Origin: Aquanectria penicillioides
Lineage: Eukaryota > Ascomycota > Sordariomycetes > Hypocreales > Nectriaceae
Assembly (NCBI GenBank): GCA_003415625.1
Contig: PYIU01000010.1
Location: 1,293,501 to 1,357,500 of the forward strand
Reading direction: 5' to 3'
DNA: 64,000 bases
Part shown: positions 40,179 through 51,800 of the stretch, piece after piece
How positions within the stretch are numbered: position 1 is the first letter of the stretch
How the letters are laid out: every line of letters begins with the position of its first letter
The notes under the pieces: generated by a model
The model's database searches: none
What the model was told of the DNA's origin: nothing
The model's input: only the letters and a program-made list of their open reading frames with translations
Program-made: the position numbers and the translations under genes

Positions 40179-40768
40179 ACCCCTATAGTAGAGTGGTTAC
40201 TGCCTAAAAGCCCTTAAAGTAGAGAGAGTGGGTTCGAATCCCACTAGGGCACCTCTTTTTACCTGCTTGGGATTGGTCCACCCGGGCAGGGCAAGGGGAA
40301 CTTAAAAGCAGCCTAGCCCACGGCTAATAGCAAAAAACTCGGCCGCATCCGGAGCGTTATCCCGGCAAGCCCAACCTGCAATAGTAAGGCTATAGGTTTA
40401 GGCGGGGCCTATAAGAGCCTAGCCCTATAGCTCTTAAATAAACCTAGGCCGTAACTAAAGCGTAAGATTCTTAGCAGTTTCTCTAGCTATAAATCCTAAG
40501 TATAATAATATACTATTCCTATAGGGCCAATTAATAGTATAGTTATTATAAGTAAAAGTAGGAAAAGAAGGTAGTTAATATATACTAAACTATAAGAGGT
40601 ATAATTAGTATTTAATTAATTCTAATCTATAGAGATAAATAAGGGGCTAGTAAGTAAAGAATATAGGGGTTTTTATTTAATATTTTATATATATAGTTTT
40701 TCCTTTATTAAAAATAGTATAAAAGCACTATTTATTGTAAGACTTATAAAGTATTATTAAATAAATAA
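40179..40768 (+). mobile_element. SINE-1, tRNA-derived short interspersed element
   Basis: A 590-bp non-coding unit. Its first 75 bp are tRNA-like: an A box read TAGTAGAGTGG (40186-40196), a perfect B box GGTTCGAATCC (40231-40241), and a 5-bp T stem closing a 7-base loop. A body of about 415 bp follows, with many surviving G and C and no open frame. The last 100 bp (about 40665-40768) resemble the 3' end of the LINE family and finish in TAAA repeats. A 14-bp duplication flanks it. This structure is that of a SINE mobilised by the LINE through the shared 3' tail. It is only partly mutated, perhaps because of its short length. Confidence 0.82.
40186..40241 (+). promoter_or_regulatory. internal Pol III promoter (A box and B box) of SINE-1
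   Basis: A box TAGTAGAGTGG at 40186-40196, probably TAGCGGAGTGG before RIP, and B box GGTTCGAATCC at 40231-40241. Their spacing is in the normal tRNA range. The acceptor and anticodon stems pair poorly, so this is a tRNA-derived promoter and not a working tRNA. A T5 run at 40256-40260 could cause partial Pol III termination. Confidence 0.75.
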
Positions 40769-40782
40769 ATAAATTAATTTTA
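40769..40782. repeat. target-site duplication of SINE-1, right copy
   Basis: ATAAATTAATTTTA. Because the SINE tail is itself TAAATAAA, the left edge of this copy may be off by a few bases. Confidence 0.7.
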
Positions 40783-40876
40783 TTATAAATATATTATTAC
40801 TTTTAATATTAAATCTTTAATTTATAGTATTTAATTAATATATAATAAACCTTAAAAAGGCTAAGCTTAAAGTATA

Positions 40877-40890
40877 AATTACTTTTTATT
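40877..40890. repeat. target-site duplication of Lin-5, left copy
   Basis: AATTACTTTTTATT, repeated exactly at 41571-41584. Lin-2 near 5727-5742 shows the empty site. Confidence 0.88.
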
Positions 40891-41570
40891 TATTTATTTA
40901 TTTATTAATACTCTATAAACCTATAAAGTAAATAGTGCTTCTATACTATATAAATAAAGGAAAAAACTATATTAATAGGGTAAAAACCTTTATTTAATAT
41001 AATATTAGGCCTATTATAGGTTCTCTATAAAAGGGCATTAAATTAAAAGTTAATTTAGTGCTATTACTAAAATATCCTATTTACCTAATTATAGGATTAG
41101 TAAGTAAGGTAAAAGTAAGGCCTGCAATAGGCCTGGATTGTCTGTGCTATAGGCCCATTGCGGGGAGTGGGGCGCCGATCTAGCGCCGGCTAGCGGCCGG
41201 CCGGCTGCTAGCTGTTTAAGTGCTATTGTTGTTATTTCTCAATCTTTGCGGGCACGCCCGATTCCTTTTCCTTTCTTCCTTTCTTATATGCCTTTATAAG
41301 AGCTTCCTATTGCCTTTAAGTATGCGCTTTGCTAATGCATCGTTCGCGCAGGATACCCGACTTATATGAGCGCCGATTACTGTTCCTATTGCTATTCTAT
41401 ACTGATTGTATGTAGCCGAGGACGACGACTACAACGATAACGACGACAACGACGACAATAACGATGGCGATAATGACGACGACGATGACGACCACGACCA
41501 CAACCACGACCACGACGGTTTGTGTATGCTGCGGGCCTGTTGTGGTTCCTATATTGATGCTTGTGCAGAT
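40891..41570 (-). mobile_element. Lin-5, 5'-truncated LINE with a little-mutated end
   Basis: The last 680 bp of the LINE in reverse orientation, bounded by an exact 14-bp duplication, as expected of abortive target-primed reverse transcription. From 40891 to about 41110 it is mutated like other copies. From 41110 to 41570 it keeps high G+C and many CpG sites and so approximates the original 3' untranslated region. This part includes a GAC/AAC/GAT triplet tract (41425-41519). A plus-strand open frame at 41406-41597 rich in Asp and Asn is only this repeat read through. Confidence 0.9.
41425..41519. repeat. GAC/AAC-type trinucleotide repeat, pre-RIP form of the LINE microsatellite
   Basis: Imperfect triplets GAC, AAC, GAT, CAC. 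The positions correspond to the AAT tracts at 289-457, 16516-16620 and 47850-47893 and the ATT tract at 14940-15035. C-to-T plus G-to-A turns GAC into AAT. Confidence 0.85.
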
Positions 41571-41584
41571 AATTACTTTTTATT
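41571..41584. repeat. target-site duplication of Lin-5, right copy
   Basis: Exact copy of 40877-40890, followed by the continuation of Lin-4. Confidence 0.88.
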
Positions 41585-41750
41585 AAACTTTAAGTAAAAT
41601 TACTTTTATATAATAATTAAAATAAATAGTTAAATAGCTAATTTAAAAACTATATTAAATTACTTAATATATTCCTTTAATATAAAAGCAGCTTAAGCTT
41701 AATTATTATAATTAATAAAATTAGCTTACTATAAAGGCTATTTATTAATT

Positions 41751-41768
41751 TAAATATATATAAAGGTA
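41751..41768. repeat. target-site duplication of SINE-2, left copy
   Basis: TAAATATATATAAAGGTA, 18 bp, repeated exactly at 42361-42378. Lin-2 near 5909-5932 shows the related empty site. Confidence 0.9.
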
Positions 41769-42360
41769 ACCCCTATAGTAAAGTGATTACTGCCTAAAAG
41801 CTCTTAAAGTAAAGAGAGTGGGTTTAAATCCTGCTAGGGCACCTCTTTTTATCTATTTAGGATTGGTCCATTTAGGCAGGGCAAGGGGAACTTAAAAGCA
41901 GTCTAGCCTATAGCTAGTAGCGAAAAACTCAGCCGCTTCTAGAGCATTATCCCGGCAAGCCTAACCTACAACAGTAAGGCTATAGGTTTAGGTAGGGCCT
42001 ATAAAAGCCTAGCCCTATAGCTCTTAAATAAACTTAGGCCATAACTAAAGCGCAAGTTTTTTAGCAGTCTCTTTAGCTATAAATCTTAGGTATAATAATA
42101 TATTGTTCCTATAGGGCCAATTAGTAGTATAATTATTATAAGTAAAAGCAAAAGAAAGAAAGTAATTAATATATATTAAACTATAAGAAGTATAATAAAT
42201 ATTTAATTAATTAATTTTAATTTAAAGAAATAAATAAAGGGCTAATAAATAAAGGATATAAGGGTTTTTATTTAATATTTTATATATATAGTTTTTTCTT
42301 TATTAAAAATAGTATAGAAGCACTGCTTATTATAAGACCTATAGAGTATTATTAAATAAA
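41769..42360 (+). mobile_element. SINE-2, second copy of the tRNA-derived SINE
   Basis: 592 bp, aligned end to end with SINE-1. Both begin ACCCCTATAG, immediately after their duplications, which fixes the 5' end. This copy is more mutated: the A box reads TAGTAAAGTGA and the B box GGTTTAAATCC. The body and T5 run are conserved, and the 3' 100 bp again match the LINE 3' end and stop in TAAATAAA. An exact 18-bp duplication shows insertion by target-primed reverse transcription. No coding frame is present. Confidence 0.85.
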
Positions 42361-42378
42361 TAAATATATATAAAGGTA
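42361..42378. repeat. target-site duplication of SINE-2, right copy
   Basis: Exact copy of 41751-41768. Confidence 0.9.
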
Positions 42379-45300
42379 TATATAATATAATAGTATATTA
42401 GTTAATTAATTAAAATTATAAAAAGTAAGTAATAATTATAAAATATATATAGTTAAGGCTAAATATATAGCTTAATATAATACTTTATTTAATATAAAGA
42501 TAGAAAAAGATATTAATAGCTAAAAGAAACTTTAGAATTTAAAAAAATAGATATAACTTTAAAGTAAAATTGCTTTAGCCTTAATATAGCTCTTTTTCTT
42601 TAATTGCTTTAAGCTAGCTTTTTTAGCTATTAGCTATATTAAAAAAGCAATTATATAAATAAAATGCTTTTTTTTAAAACTTTAGGTAAATAATTAAAAT
42701 ATTAAATCTATTATAATAAAGTTTATAATATAATTAATTAATATAGATTAAATACTATAAAATGCTAAAAGCTTATTATAAAACTATATTAAATTTTATA
42801 AATTAATATATTTATTCTTTAAAATTTAATTATAAAAAGCTTTTAATAATAATAAATTTTTAGCTAGCTTCCTTAAAGTATATAATAGGCTATTTCTTAA
42901 GGCCTTTACTATTATTCTTAATATAAATATTATATTTAAATATTTTCTATAATGCTTTTATTATATAATTATTACTATTATCTTTAAATTAAATAAAATA
43001 ATAGCCTAAAAATATATAATATTTAAATAAAAGCCTATTTTCTTTTTTAATATTATTAATAAAGTAATAAAATTAATAATAGCTTAATAAATAATAATAA
43101 TAACTAAAAACCTAAATATACTTTTTAATAGCTAAATAAAAAATAGACCTAAAAAGTCTATAAAGCTAGCTTTAATAGTTATAGTAAAAGCAATATATAT
43201 AATATAAATTTATAATAAAATAGTATTTTTTTAATTATATTTTATTATAGCCTTTAATTTAATTAACTATAAAAGGCTTATAGCTATTCTTTATAATTAA
43301 GGCTATTTATAATAATTATTAGCTTAGCTTTTTAGCTATTTATTTAAGTATATAATATACCTTTAATTTAATAATAAAGTATTTAACTTTTATAATATTA
43401 AAGCTAGCATTCTATAGGGCTTATTACTCTTTTTTATTCTTTTTATTCTTTTTATATTAAAGCTTTATAAAGTATTTAATAAGATTTTTAAAATTATAAT
43501 AATTAAAATTATTAATAATATAAATATATATATATTTAATAAAAATATAATTAAGATTTAAGTCTAGCTTAAAGCTATATAAATAATATATATATTTTAG
43601 GCCTTTATTAATAATATAACCTTTAAATCTATTAAGGCTTAATTTCTTTATTCTTTTTATTAATATTAAAAACATTAAATTTAAATAACCCTTATTTATA
43701 ATACAATCTAGCTATAAAAGTCCTATTAATTCTTTAAGCTATAGCTATATAAAAAGCTGCTTTAAGGCCTATATATTTTAAAACTTAAGGGAAAACTTAA
43801 ATACTAAAGGCAAGTCCTTATTGCTCTTATAGTAAGTATATAAGAAATAAATCTTAAAGCTGCCTATATAATATATATATATATAATTAAATCTATAATT
43901 ACTTATAGTATTAATATATATTATTTCTTAATGAAAAAGGGTAATAATTTAAAAGGGATTATTAAAGCCCTATTTATTAAATAGATTTAAGTGCTTTATA
44001 TTATTAAAAAGGCTATAAGGCTATTTTAATTAAATTATTAAAAAGTAAGCTTAAGATCCTTTTATTTAATATATATTTTAATAAATAATTTATTTAATTT
44101 TAAGGCTAATTATAGGCTTAAAGTATTAAAAAAAACAATTTTTTATAATTATATTAATAATATAATAGATTTATTTATTACTATTATTAAAATAGCTTTT
44201 AATATAAATTAATATAAAAATATAAAAAATAGCTTATTAATTAGCTTTTTAATAGAAAATAAAAAAAGAATTAAAAATTAATTAAAAATTAATTAAAAAT
44301 TAATATTTATTAATTAAAAATATTAATAAAATTAAGCTAAATATAAGGTTTATAAATAATATATAAATAATAAAATAAAAATAGCTAAAGTCTTTTTATT
44401 TTATATAAAAAAGAAAATTATTTATTTATATAAAGGACTTAAAAATTATAAAAGTTCTTTATTTATTTAAATATAAATAAAATATATTAAACTTTAAAGA
44501 TTTTTCTTTAAAAGGAAAGTTTCTAAAGTAATTATACTTTAATACTAATATAAAGGCACTATTAAAACAATTAGCTATATTATATTATATTATATGCTTT
44601 ACTTAAGCTAAAGGGAAACTTTATTTAATTTACTTTATAACTTTCTTAAGCTTAAGTAATATTTATTAAAAACTTAAACTATATATTGCTTTATTAAATA
44701 ATTAGCCTCTTTATATATTATACTATACTATAAGCTAGCTATTAAATTATATTTAGTTGAAAATATATTTATTTATATATTATTTTTACTTTTTAATAAT
44801 TTCCTTTTTTAAGTGCTTTAATGTTTTCCTTAAAAGAGAAATTAATATATTTAAAAAAACCCCTTTAAAAGAAAGAAAAAACCAATCTATTATATAAATA
44901 ATATATTAAAGCCTGCCCCTTTTTAATAGCTAGATATTTACTTTAGTTTTAATTTAAATCTATCCCTTTTTATTATTATATTTAATTTATATTTATCTAT
45001 TTTAACAATACTATTTACTTTAGATTTATATTTTCCCTAAAAGATATAAAATTTATTTTATTCTTTTTGCCTTTCTTTTTCTTTATTTTTAAGCCCTTTT
45101 TACTTTAATCTTTTTTTAGCTTTATTTAAGCTTAAGCTATAGCTTAAAGAGTTATATTAGACTTTAGTCTTTATTATTAATATTAATTAATACAAACCTA
45201 TATTAAAATTAATTTTATTTATTACTATTATTGCTTTTTAATACTATCTATCTTTAAGTAGCTTTAGCCCCTTTAATTAAAAAAAGCAATATAGCTATTA

Positions 45301-45602
45301 AGCTTTTAAAAGCTATAGCTATATAATTAACTTTATTAATTAGCTTATAGAGCTAATTAATATTAAAATCTATAGTTAAAACTATAAATATAGCTTAAAA
45401 GTATACTTAAATTACCTTTCTTTTAGCTTAAATAGCTTTAGCCTTTAATTACTAAAGCTTCTCTTTTTATAAATTATATTAATAATAAATCTATTATAAA
45501 ATTAATTTATATTTATTATAGCTACTTCTTTTTATAAAGTTATTATTAATATATAAATATTAGCCTTTATTAAATATAATAATAGCTTATATAGCTTATA
45601 TA

Positions 45603-45640
45603 TGCTCTTTAAAGAACTTATTCTAAAAGAGACCTATGCC
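45603..45640. repeat. imperfect palindrome, copy 1
   Basis: A 35-bp word that recurs at 56801-56837 with one A/G difference. Arms CTCTTT and AAAGAG, then AGAAC and GTTCT around a short centre, form an 11-bp imperfect hairpin. Here it directly abuts the broken end of Lin-4, so it may be a terminus of an inserted element. Confidence 0.7.
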
Positions 45641-45780
45641 TTAAGGAACAAGAGGTTTTTAGTAATGCCGTAGGGCGTGTGTGTTTTTGTATTATGTTTT
45701 AGGTGCTTGGTTGGTTGCGTGCTGCAGCGGCGGCTAGGGGTATGCCTTCTTCCTTCTGCTGCTTAATTAAGAAATTTTAT
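45641..45780. other. GC-richer non-coding patch after palindrome copy 1
   Basis: About 140 bp with G/T-rich sequence (GTGTGTG, GGTTGGTTG, GCAGCGGCGGCTAGGGG) that escaped RIP. No frame or RNA gene is recognised. The layout (palindrome, G/T-rich part, GGCTAGGG word, then ATATAAC/TTATATAACTTTATATA) is repeated after palindrome copy 2. Confidence 0.6.
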
Positions 45781-47308
45781 TCTTTTTTTATTATATAACC
45801 CTTATATAACTTTATATAGCAGCATTATATAATCTAAGGTTTTAAATATATATATAAAAAGATAAAGGCAAAAGGTATATATATATTTTAAGACTTTATT
45901 AACAGTATTTTTATTAATAGCATTATATATATATATATATATATATATTACCTTTTTATTTATATACTTATATATACCTTTTTTTACTTATTTATTATAT
46001 ATATATATTATATATTATATATTAAATAATAAAAAGAAGCTTTTATACTCTTTCTATAGTAATATTATAAAGCCCTTTTAGCCTTATTTTTACTATAACT
46101 ATTTTAGGTAAAATAGTATTATTAATTATATCTTTATTTCAAACCTTAAAGATAAGCCTAATACTATTAAGTATATAGTATTATAATAGCTATATATAAA
46201 GGCTATATAAATTATATGCACTAAAGATATTATGCCTATTTATTATTACTATTTATATACTTTATAAATTAAGGCTAATATAATTTAAACTATAATTTTA
46301 TACTTTATAATCTATATAGATAAATGCTAATATATATAGCAATTTGTAATAAATAATATTATACTATTACTATAGCTATTCTTTAGCTTTTTTACTGCTA
46401 CATAGTATAATTATAGAGATAGGCATTAATAAAATTGTGCCTTAAGGTATATATTTAAACTTAAAGCTGCCTATAGTTTTTTTAATAAGCAATAGCCTTA
46501 TAAAAGGCCTAAAGTATATAATAAGGCTCTTAAAGATATAATAGCTAAAGTATATTATATTTAATATAGTACTAATTGCCTTATAGCTAGCCCTATTAAC
46601 TATTTTAAGGCTTTAATAGATATTTTATATTATAATTATTAATATATTAAATATAAAAATAAAAATAATAAATATAAAAATACTATTATTATTAACCTAT
46701 ATTATAAATAAAGCCTTTTTCTCTTTAGGGCTACTATCTTTTTATAAATGCTTTAATAAAAAGACCTATATAAAGTATTAATAGTTTTTATTAAATATAA
46801 GGCATTCCTTAAAGTTAAAATATTAATAGTTTTAATTTAAAGGTATAACTATTATAATGCCTATTTCTTATAGTATTAATTAGCCTTTATAATAATACTA
46901 TTAGTTTAAAAGATTAATATTTATTTAATTTTAAATATTATAATAAATATATAAAAGTAAGGCTTATAGCTTAATATCTTTTCTTAAATAAATCTATTTA
47001 TTAAATATAATAATAGTTATAAACTTTAATTATAATAAATAGGCTTTATTTTAAATATAGTATTACTTACTTTAATTTATATCTTATTTAATTAAAAAGG
47101 CTAAAAGAATAATAGATCTATTTTAAGTTAAATAAAATTAATAAAAGTTATTAAAAAGAAAAATAATTAATATACTATTAAAATTAGCTTTATTATTATA
47201 TAGCTATTTAAAGCAATAATTAACTTAAATAAAAGTTAAAAACTTAAGTATATTAACTTTATTAATAATAAAGGCCTATTTATTGCATTAATATATTAGC
47301 TTTTTACT
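45781..47308. other. unclassified AT-saturated sequence
   Basis: RIP-like composition. One plus-strand frame near 46420-46760 has fewer stops than expected, but I recognise no domain in it. It is continuous with 48849 onward once Lin-6 is removed. Confidence 0.5.
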
Positions 47309-47322
47309 ATTTATAATATATA
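47309..47322. repeat. target-site duplication of Lin-6, left copy
   Basis: ATTTATAATATATA, repeated exactly at 48835-48848. Confidence 0.88.
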
Positions 47323-48834
47323 TTTATTTATTAATACTCTATAGACCTATAAAATAAATAATACTTCTATACTATTATATATAAAGAAAAAAACTATATT
47401 AGTAAAATAAAAACCTTTATTTAATACAATATTAAACTTAATATAAGTTCTTTATAGAAAAGCATTAAATTAAAAGTTAATTTAGTGCTATTACTAAAAT
47501 ATTCTATTTATTTAATTATAGGGTTTATAAGTAAGGTAAAAGTAAGGCCTATAATAGGCCTAAATTATCTATACTATAGACCTATTATAGAAAGTAAGGC
47601 ATTAATCTAGTATTAGCTAGTAGCTAGCTAGCTATTAGTTATTTAAGTATTACTATTATTATTTTTTAATCTTTATAGATATATTTCTTTTCTTTTCTTT
47701 TTTTCTTTTTTTATATACTTTTATAAAAGCTTTTTTATTGCCTTTAAGTATATACTTTATTAATATATTATTTATATAGAATATTTAATTTATATAAATA
47801 TTAATTATTATTTTTATTATTATTTTATATTAATTATATATAGCTAAAAATAATAATTATAATAATAATAATAATAATAATAATAGTAATAATATATATT
47901 TAATATATTTATAAATAGTATTTTATATTAATATTAATAAATACTAAAATATTAAGCTAGCTATATTAAAGTAAAGGGTACTATTTTAACCCTAAATGCA
48001 ATATAAAATTTACTTTATTTTATATATATTATATAAATAATAAAAAATAAAAAGAATAATTTATATTAAAATTAAATTAATATATAATTCTTTTTTTTAT
48101 AGCTATAAAAGATTAACTATTAATAAATATTAAAGCTAATAATTATATAGCTTATATTTATATATATAGCTATATAAGTTATTATTATATTTAATAAAGG
48201 CTAATACTTATATATTAATAATAATTTTATAAAAAGAAATAGCTATAATAAATATAGCTTAATTTAATTTTATTATAAATATATTATTAATATATATTAT
48301 AAAAAAAAGCTTTAATAATTAAAGGCTAAAGCTATTTAAGCTAAAAGAAAGATAATTTAAATGCACTTTTAAGCTATACTTATAGTTCTAACTATAGATC
48401 TTAATATTAATTAACTCTATAAGCTAATTAATAGAGTTAATTATATAGCTATAGCTTTTAAAAGCTTAATAGCTATATTGCTTTCTTTAATTAAAAGGGC
48501 TAAAGCTACTTAAGGATAAGCAGTATTAAAGAGTAATAGTAGCAATAAATAAGGTTAGTTTTAGTATAGATTTATATTAGCTAATATTAATAGTAAAGAC
48601 TAAAATCTAATATAACTCTTTAAGTAATAGCTTAAGCTTAAATAGAGCTAAAAGGGGATTAAAGTAAAGGGAGCTTAGGGATAAAGAGGAGGATAGTAAG
48701 GAAAATGGCAAGAAGAATAAGATAGATCTTATGTCTTTTAGGGAGGATATAGACTTAAAGTAGATAGAGTCGTTAGGGTAGGCGGGTATAGGTTGGGCGC
48801 AGCGGTGGATAGAGATAGAGTTTAGGACTGGGAC
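47323..48834 (-). mobile_element. Lin-6, 5'-truncated LINE
   Basis: The last 1512 bp of the LINE in reverse orientation, aligned with 15998-17560 of Lin-3. It begins with the TAAA-repeat 3' tail, includes an AAT tract (47850-47893), and is truncated within the 3' part of the element. Bases about 48640-48834, at the truncated end, retain much more G+C than the rest. An exact 14-bp duplication flanks it. No coding capacity. Confidence 0.9.
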
Positions 48835-48848
48835 ATTTATAATATATA
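48835..48848. repeat. target-site duplication of Lin-6, right copy
   Basis: Exact copy of 47309-47322. Confidence 0.88.
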
Positions 48849-51800
48849 AGCTTATATTAAATCTATTTAAATTAACTTTATTTATATTAAATATTACTTT
48901 AATAATACTATAGGCTAAATAAATAATAATACTATTAATTTAGATAAGAATAGCATTAAATATTACTATTAATAAAAGCTAATAGCTAATATTCTTTCTT
49001 TTAAATAGTATAAAAAGTATATTAATTACTTAAGACTTGCCTATATTGCCCTTACTATTTAAAAATATATATAGCTATATATTATTTTTACTTTTAAGCT
49101 TGCCTTTAAGCTTACCTTTAGGCTTACTTTTAGGCTACTTAAAGCAATTAAAATACTAATATATAAAAGTAAGGCTATATACTATTACTTATTAAATATA
49201 TAGCTTACTATAAGATTGCAGCTAGCCTATATAAAAGTTATAAAAGGCTTAAATATAATATTAGCATTAAGCTTTTAAATAGCTTTTTATATATTTATTT
49301 AATTAATTATTAATAGCTCTTTATTAAATTTAATTAAAATATTAATAATAGCTATATTTAATTTTAAGGCAATCCCTATAATAAGGTCTATTTTTAAGCT
49401 AATCCCTTAAATTTATTACTTAATCTCCTTAAATATATTATATTAAATAGACTTAATTACTTATAGCTTAATAGTATTAAATAGCTTTATATTAATAATA
49501 CTTAAATTATTGCTTTTAGTCATAATTACTTTTATAAAAAAAGTATTATTAACTTTTATACTATTAATAAAGGCCTTTACTATTTTAAATTAAAACTTAT
49601 TTAATTATTAAAAAGCTATTAAAATATTAAGGGATTTAGCTATTAATTAATTAAAGCTTACTATAGCCCTTAAAGTATCTTTAAGTTATATTATATTATT
49701 TAATTAATTAAATTAATATTAATTAATTAATCTTACTATGAAAAAGTAATAGTTAGGCTTAGCCTTAGCCTTAGCTTTATTTTTATTAGTATTATCTTTA
49801 TTAAGTTTATTGCTTTTATATATTATTTATTGCTTTTATATATTATTTATTGCTTTATATTCTTTTATATATTCTCTATTAAGTTCTTTAGTATTTAAAT
49901 ATTATTTATAATAAAGCTAAGGCATTTATTTAAAGCTATTTAATATATATTTTAAGTTACTATAATATTCTTTTTATTATTATTACTTAAAAAATCTTTT
50001 TATAAAATAAAGAGCTTAAAATATTAAACTAAAGCCTTAAGTTTACTATTAATTATTTAAATTAATTATTTAAAATTTTTTCTTTTTATATTTATATATA
50101 TAATAAAGAGTACTTAATATTAATACTTATTTACCTTTAAAAGTAGCTCTTTTTTTATTTTTATAATTAAAGTCTATATTTATATAGCTATTTAAGTAAA
50201 ATATAATAAGCTTTATAAAAAGGTATAGTATTTAAATCTAGCTAATACTATAAGTTTAATTAGCCTTAAATAATATATAGCACTTTTATTTAAATAAAAA
50301 GCCCCTTTAAATATAAATAATAATAAAATAATTATAAAAGTATAGATCCTAAAGTATAAGCCCTTAATATAAATATATATTAAAATCTAATAGCTTCTTA
50401 TCTATAGCTACTATTAAAATAGGCTTGAATCTAAACTAAATATTTACCTTTATAGTTAGTATACTATTAATTATATATAAATAAGCCTATTGCTAAAATA
50501 ACCTTTAATATAAAGCTATTATATTTATAAATAATTATTTATTTATATTAATATACTTTTTAAAATACTATAAGAGATTAATAATAACCTTAATATATAA
50601 AAGGAGCTACTTTATAAAAATGCAATTTATAACTTTAAGTAAGAATTAATAACTTTTATTTGCCTTAATTATAGTCTTATTGCCTAAAACTTAAGTATTA
50701 ATAAAAATAGTAATAAAGGCAATAGAAAAAGCTAAAATAAAAACTAAAGCTAAAGCTAAAATAAAAGTAGCAATAAAGTATAATTATAACTATAAAAAAA
50801 GCTATATTATAGCTATAGCTTGCTTTTATAGTAAATTCTCTATTTTATTTATATAGTTTATTAAATAATATATAAAGGCTAATATATAAGTCTATATATT
50901 AATATATAAAATATTATAATTATATTATAAGCTAATTGCTAATACTTTATTTTATTTATTAATAAATAACTGCTATTATATTAGCTATAAAATGCTATTA
51001 ATATTAAAGAAGGTTTTAGGCATAAGGTCCTATAGTGCCTTAAAGAAATACTTTTTCCTTTATTTATATTGCTTTATTAATAATGCATAAAGTAAATACT
51101 TTAAATATAAATAGATATACTTATAGTATTGCATTTTATATACTATAAAGTTAGCCTTCTTTTTAAATATAATAAAGAGCTAAATAGGCAATACTATTAA
51201 ATAACTAATATTATTAGTTATAAATATTTAATTAAAGTTATTAAATACTTTAGTTTTATTAAGATTTTATATATATTAAATATTAGTATTAATTTATTAA
51301 TTAAAACCTTAATTTTATTATAATTATTATTACTTAAACTTAATAAGACTTTTTTTATTTCCTAAAAATAATATTTATTATATATAGCTAAATGCAATTT
51401 AATAGTATTAATAATATTAAAAGAGTTTAATATTAACTAAATTATTAATATACCTTTATAAATAATACTAAATTATAGCTCCTTTTATATATATAGCTAT
51501 ATCTCCTTAAATATAAGCTATTAGTATTTATAAAGAAATAAACTATATAAAAGCTTATTAATCTTTTTATTATTAATTTTATTATTTCTTTTTAGCTTTA
51601 TATTAGCTTAAATAAAGCGCTTAAATATTAAAAACTATATAATTGCCTTAACTTTAGGAAAATTAAATTATTTAATGCTTATTATATTTATATTGCAATT
51701 ATAAGACTGTATTAAGATATTAAAGATAAAAAAGGTAAAGGTATAATAGCTTTTAAATTAATTACTATAATGCCTAATTATTGCTTTAGCTTAGACCTTT

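Larger units (their letters stand above)
38625..45602 (+). mobile_element. Lin-4, RIP-degraded LINE carrying two SINEs and Lin-5
   Basis: Forward copy of the LINE, co-linear with Lin-2. Its 5' end near 38625-38631 matches the CCTTTGCCC start of Lin-2. Three insertions sit in it: SINE-1 (40179-40768), Lin-5 (40891-41570) and SINE-2 (41769-42360). About 640 bp are missing at about 39747 compared with Lin-2 (4562 to about 5200), removing the zinc knuckles and the start of the endonuclease. RT lies at about 42700-43800, with the catalytic FADD region under the antisense frame 43457-43675. At about 45602 it stops abruptly; the last 900 bp or so, with the 3' end, are absent. Confidence 0.85.

Noticed and set aside
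40179..40253. Functional host tRNA gene
   Set aside because: The B box is perfect, but the acceptor and anticodon stems pair poorly, and the sequence is the head of a 590-bp unit present twice with target duplications.
41406..41597. Asp/Asn/His-rich 63-residue frame
   Set aside because: It is the GAC/AAC triplet repeat of the Lin-5 3' region read in one frame; homologous copies have AAT repeats and no frame.
45603..45640. Helitron 3' end (hairpin terminus)
   Set aside because: The palindrome is suggestive, but no CTRR end, 5' TC start, Rep or helicase motif could be seen.
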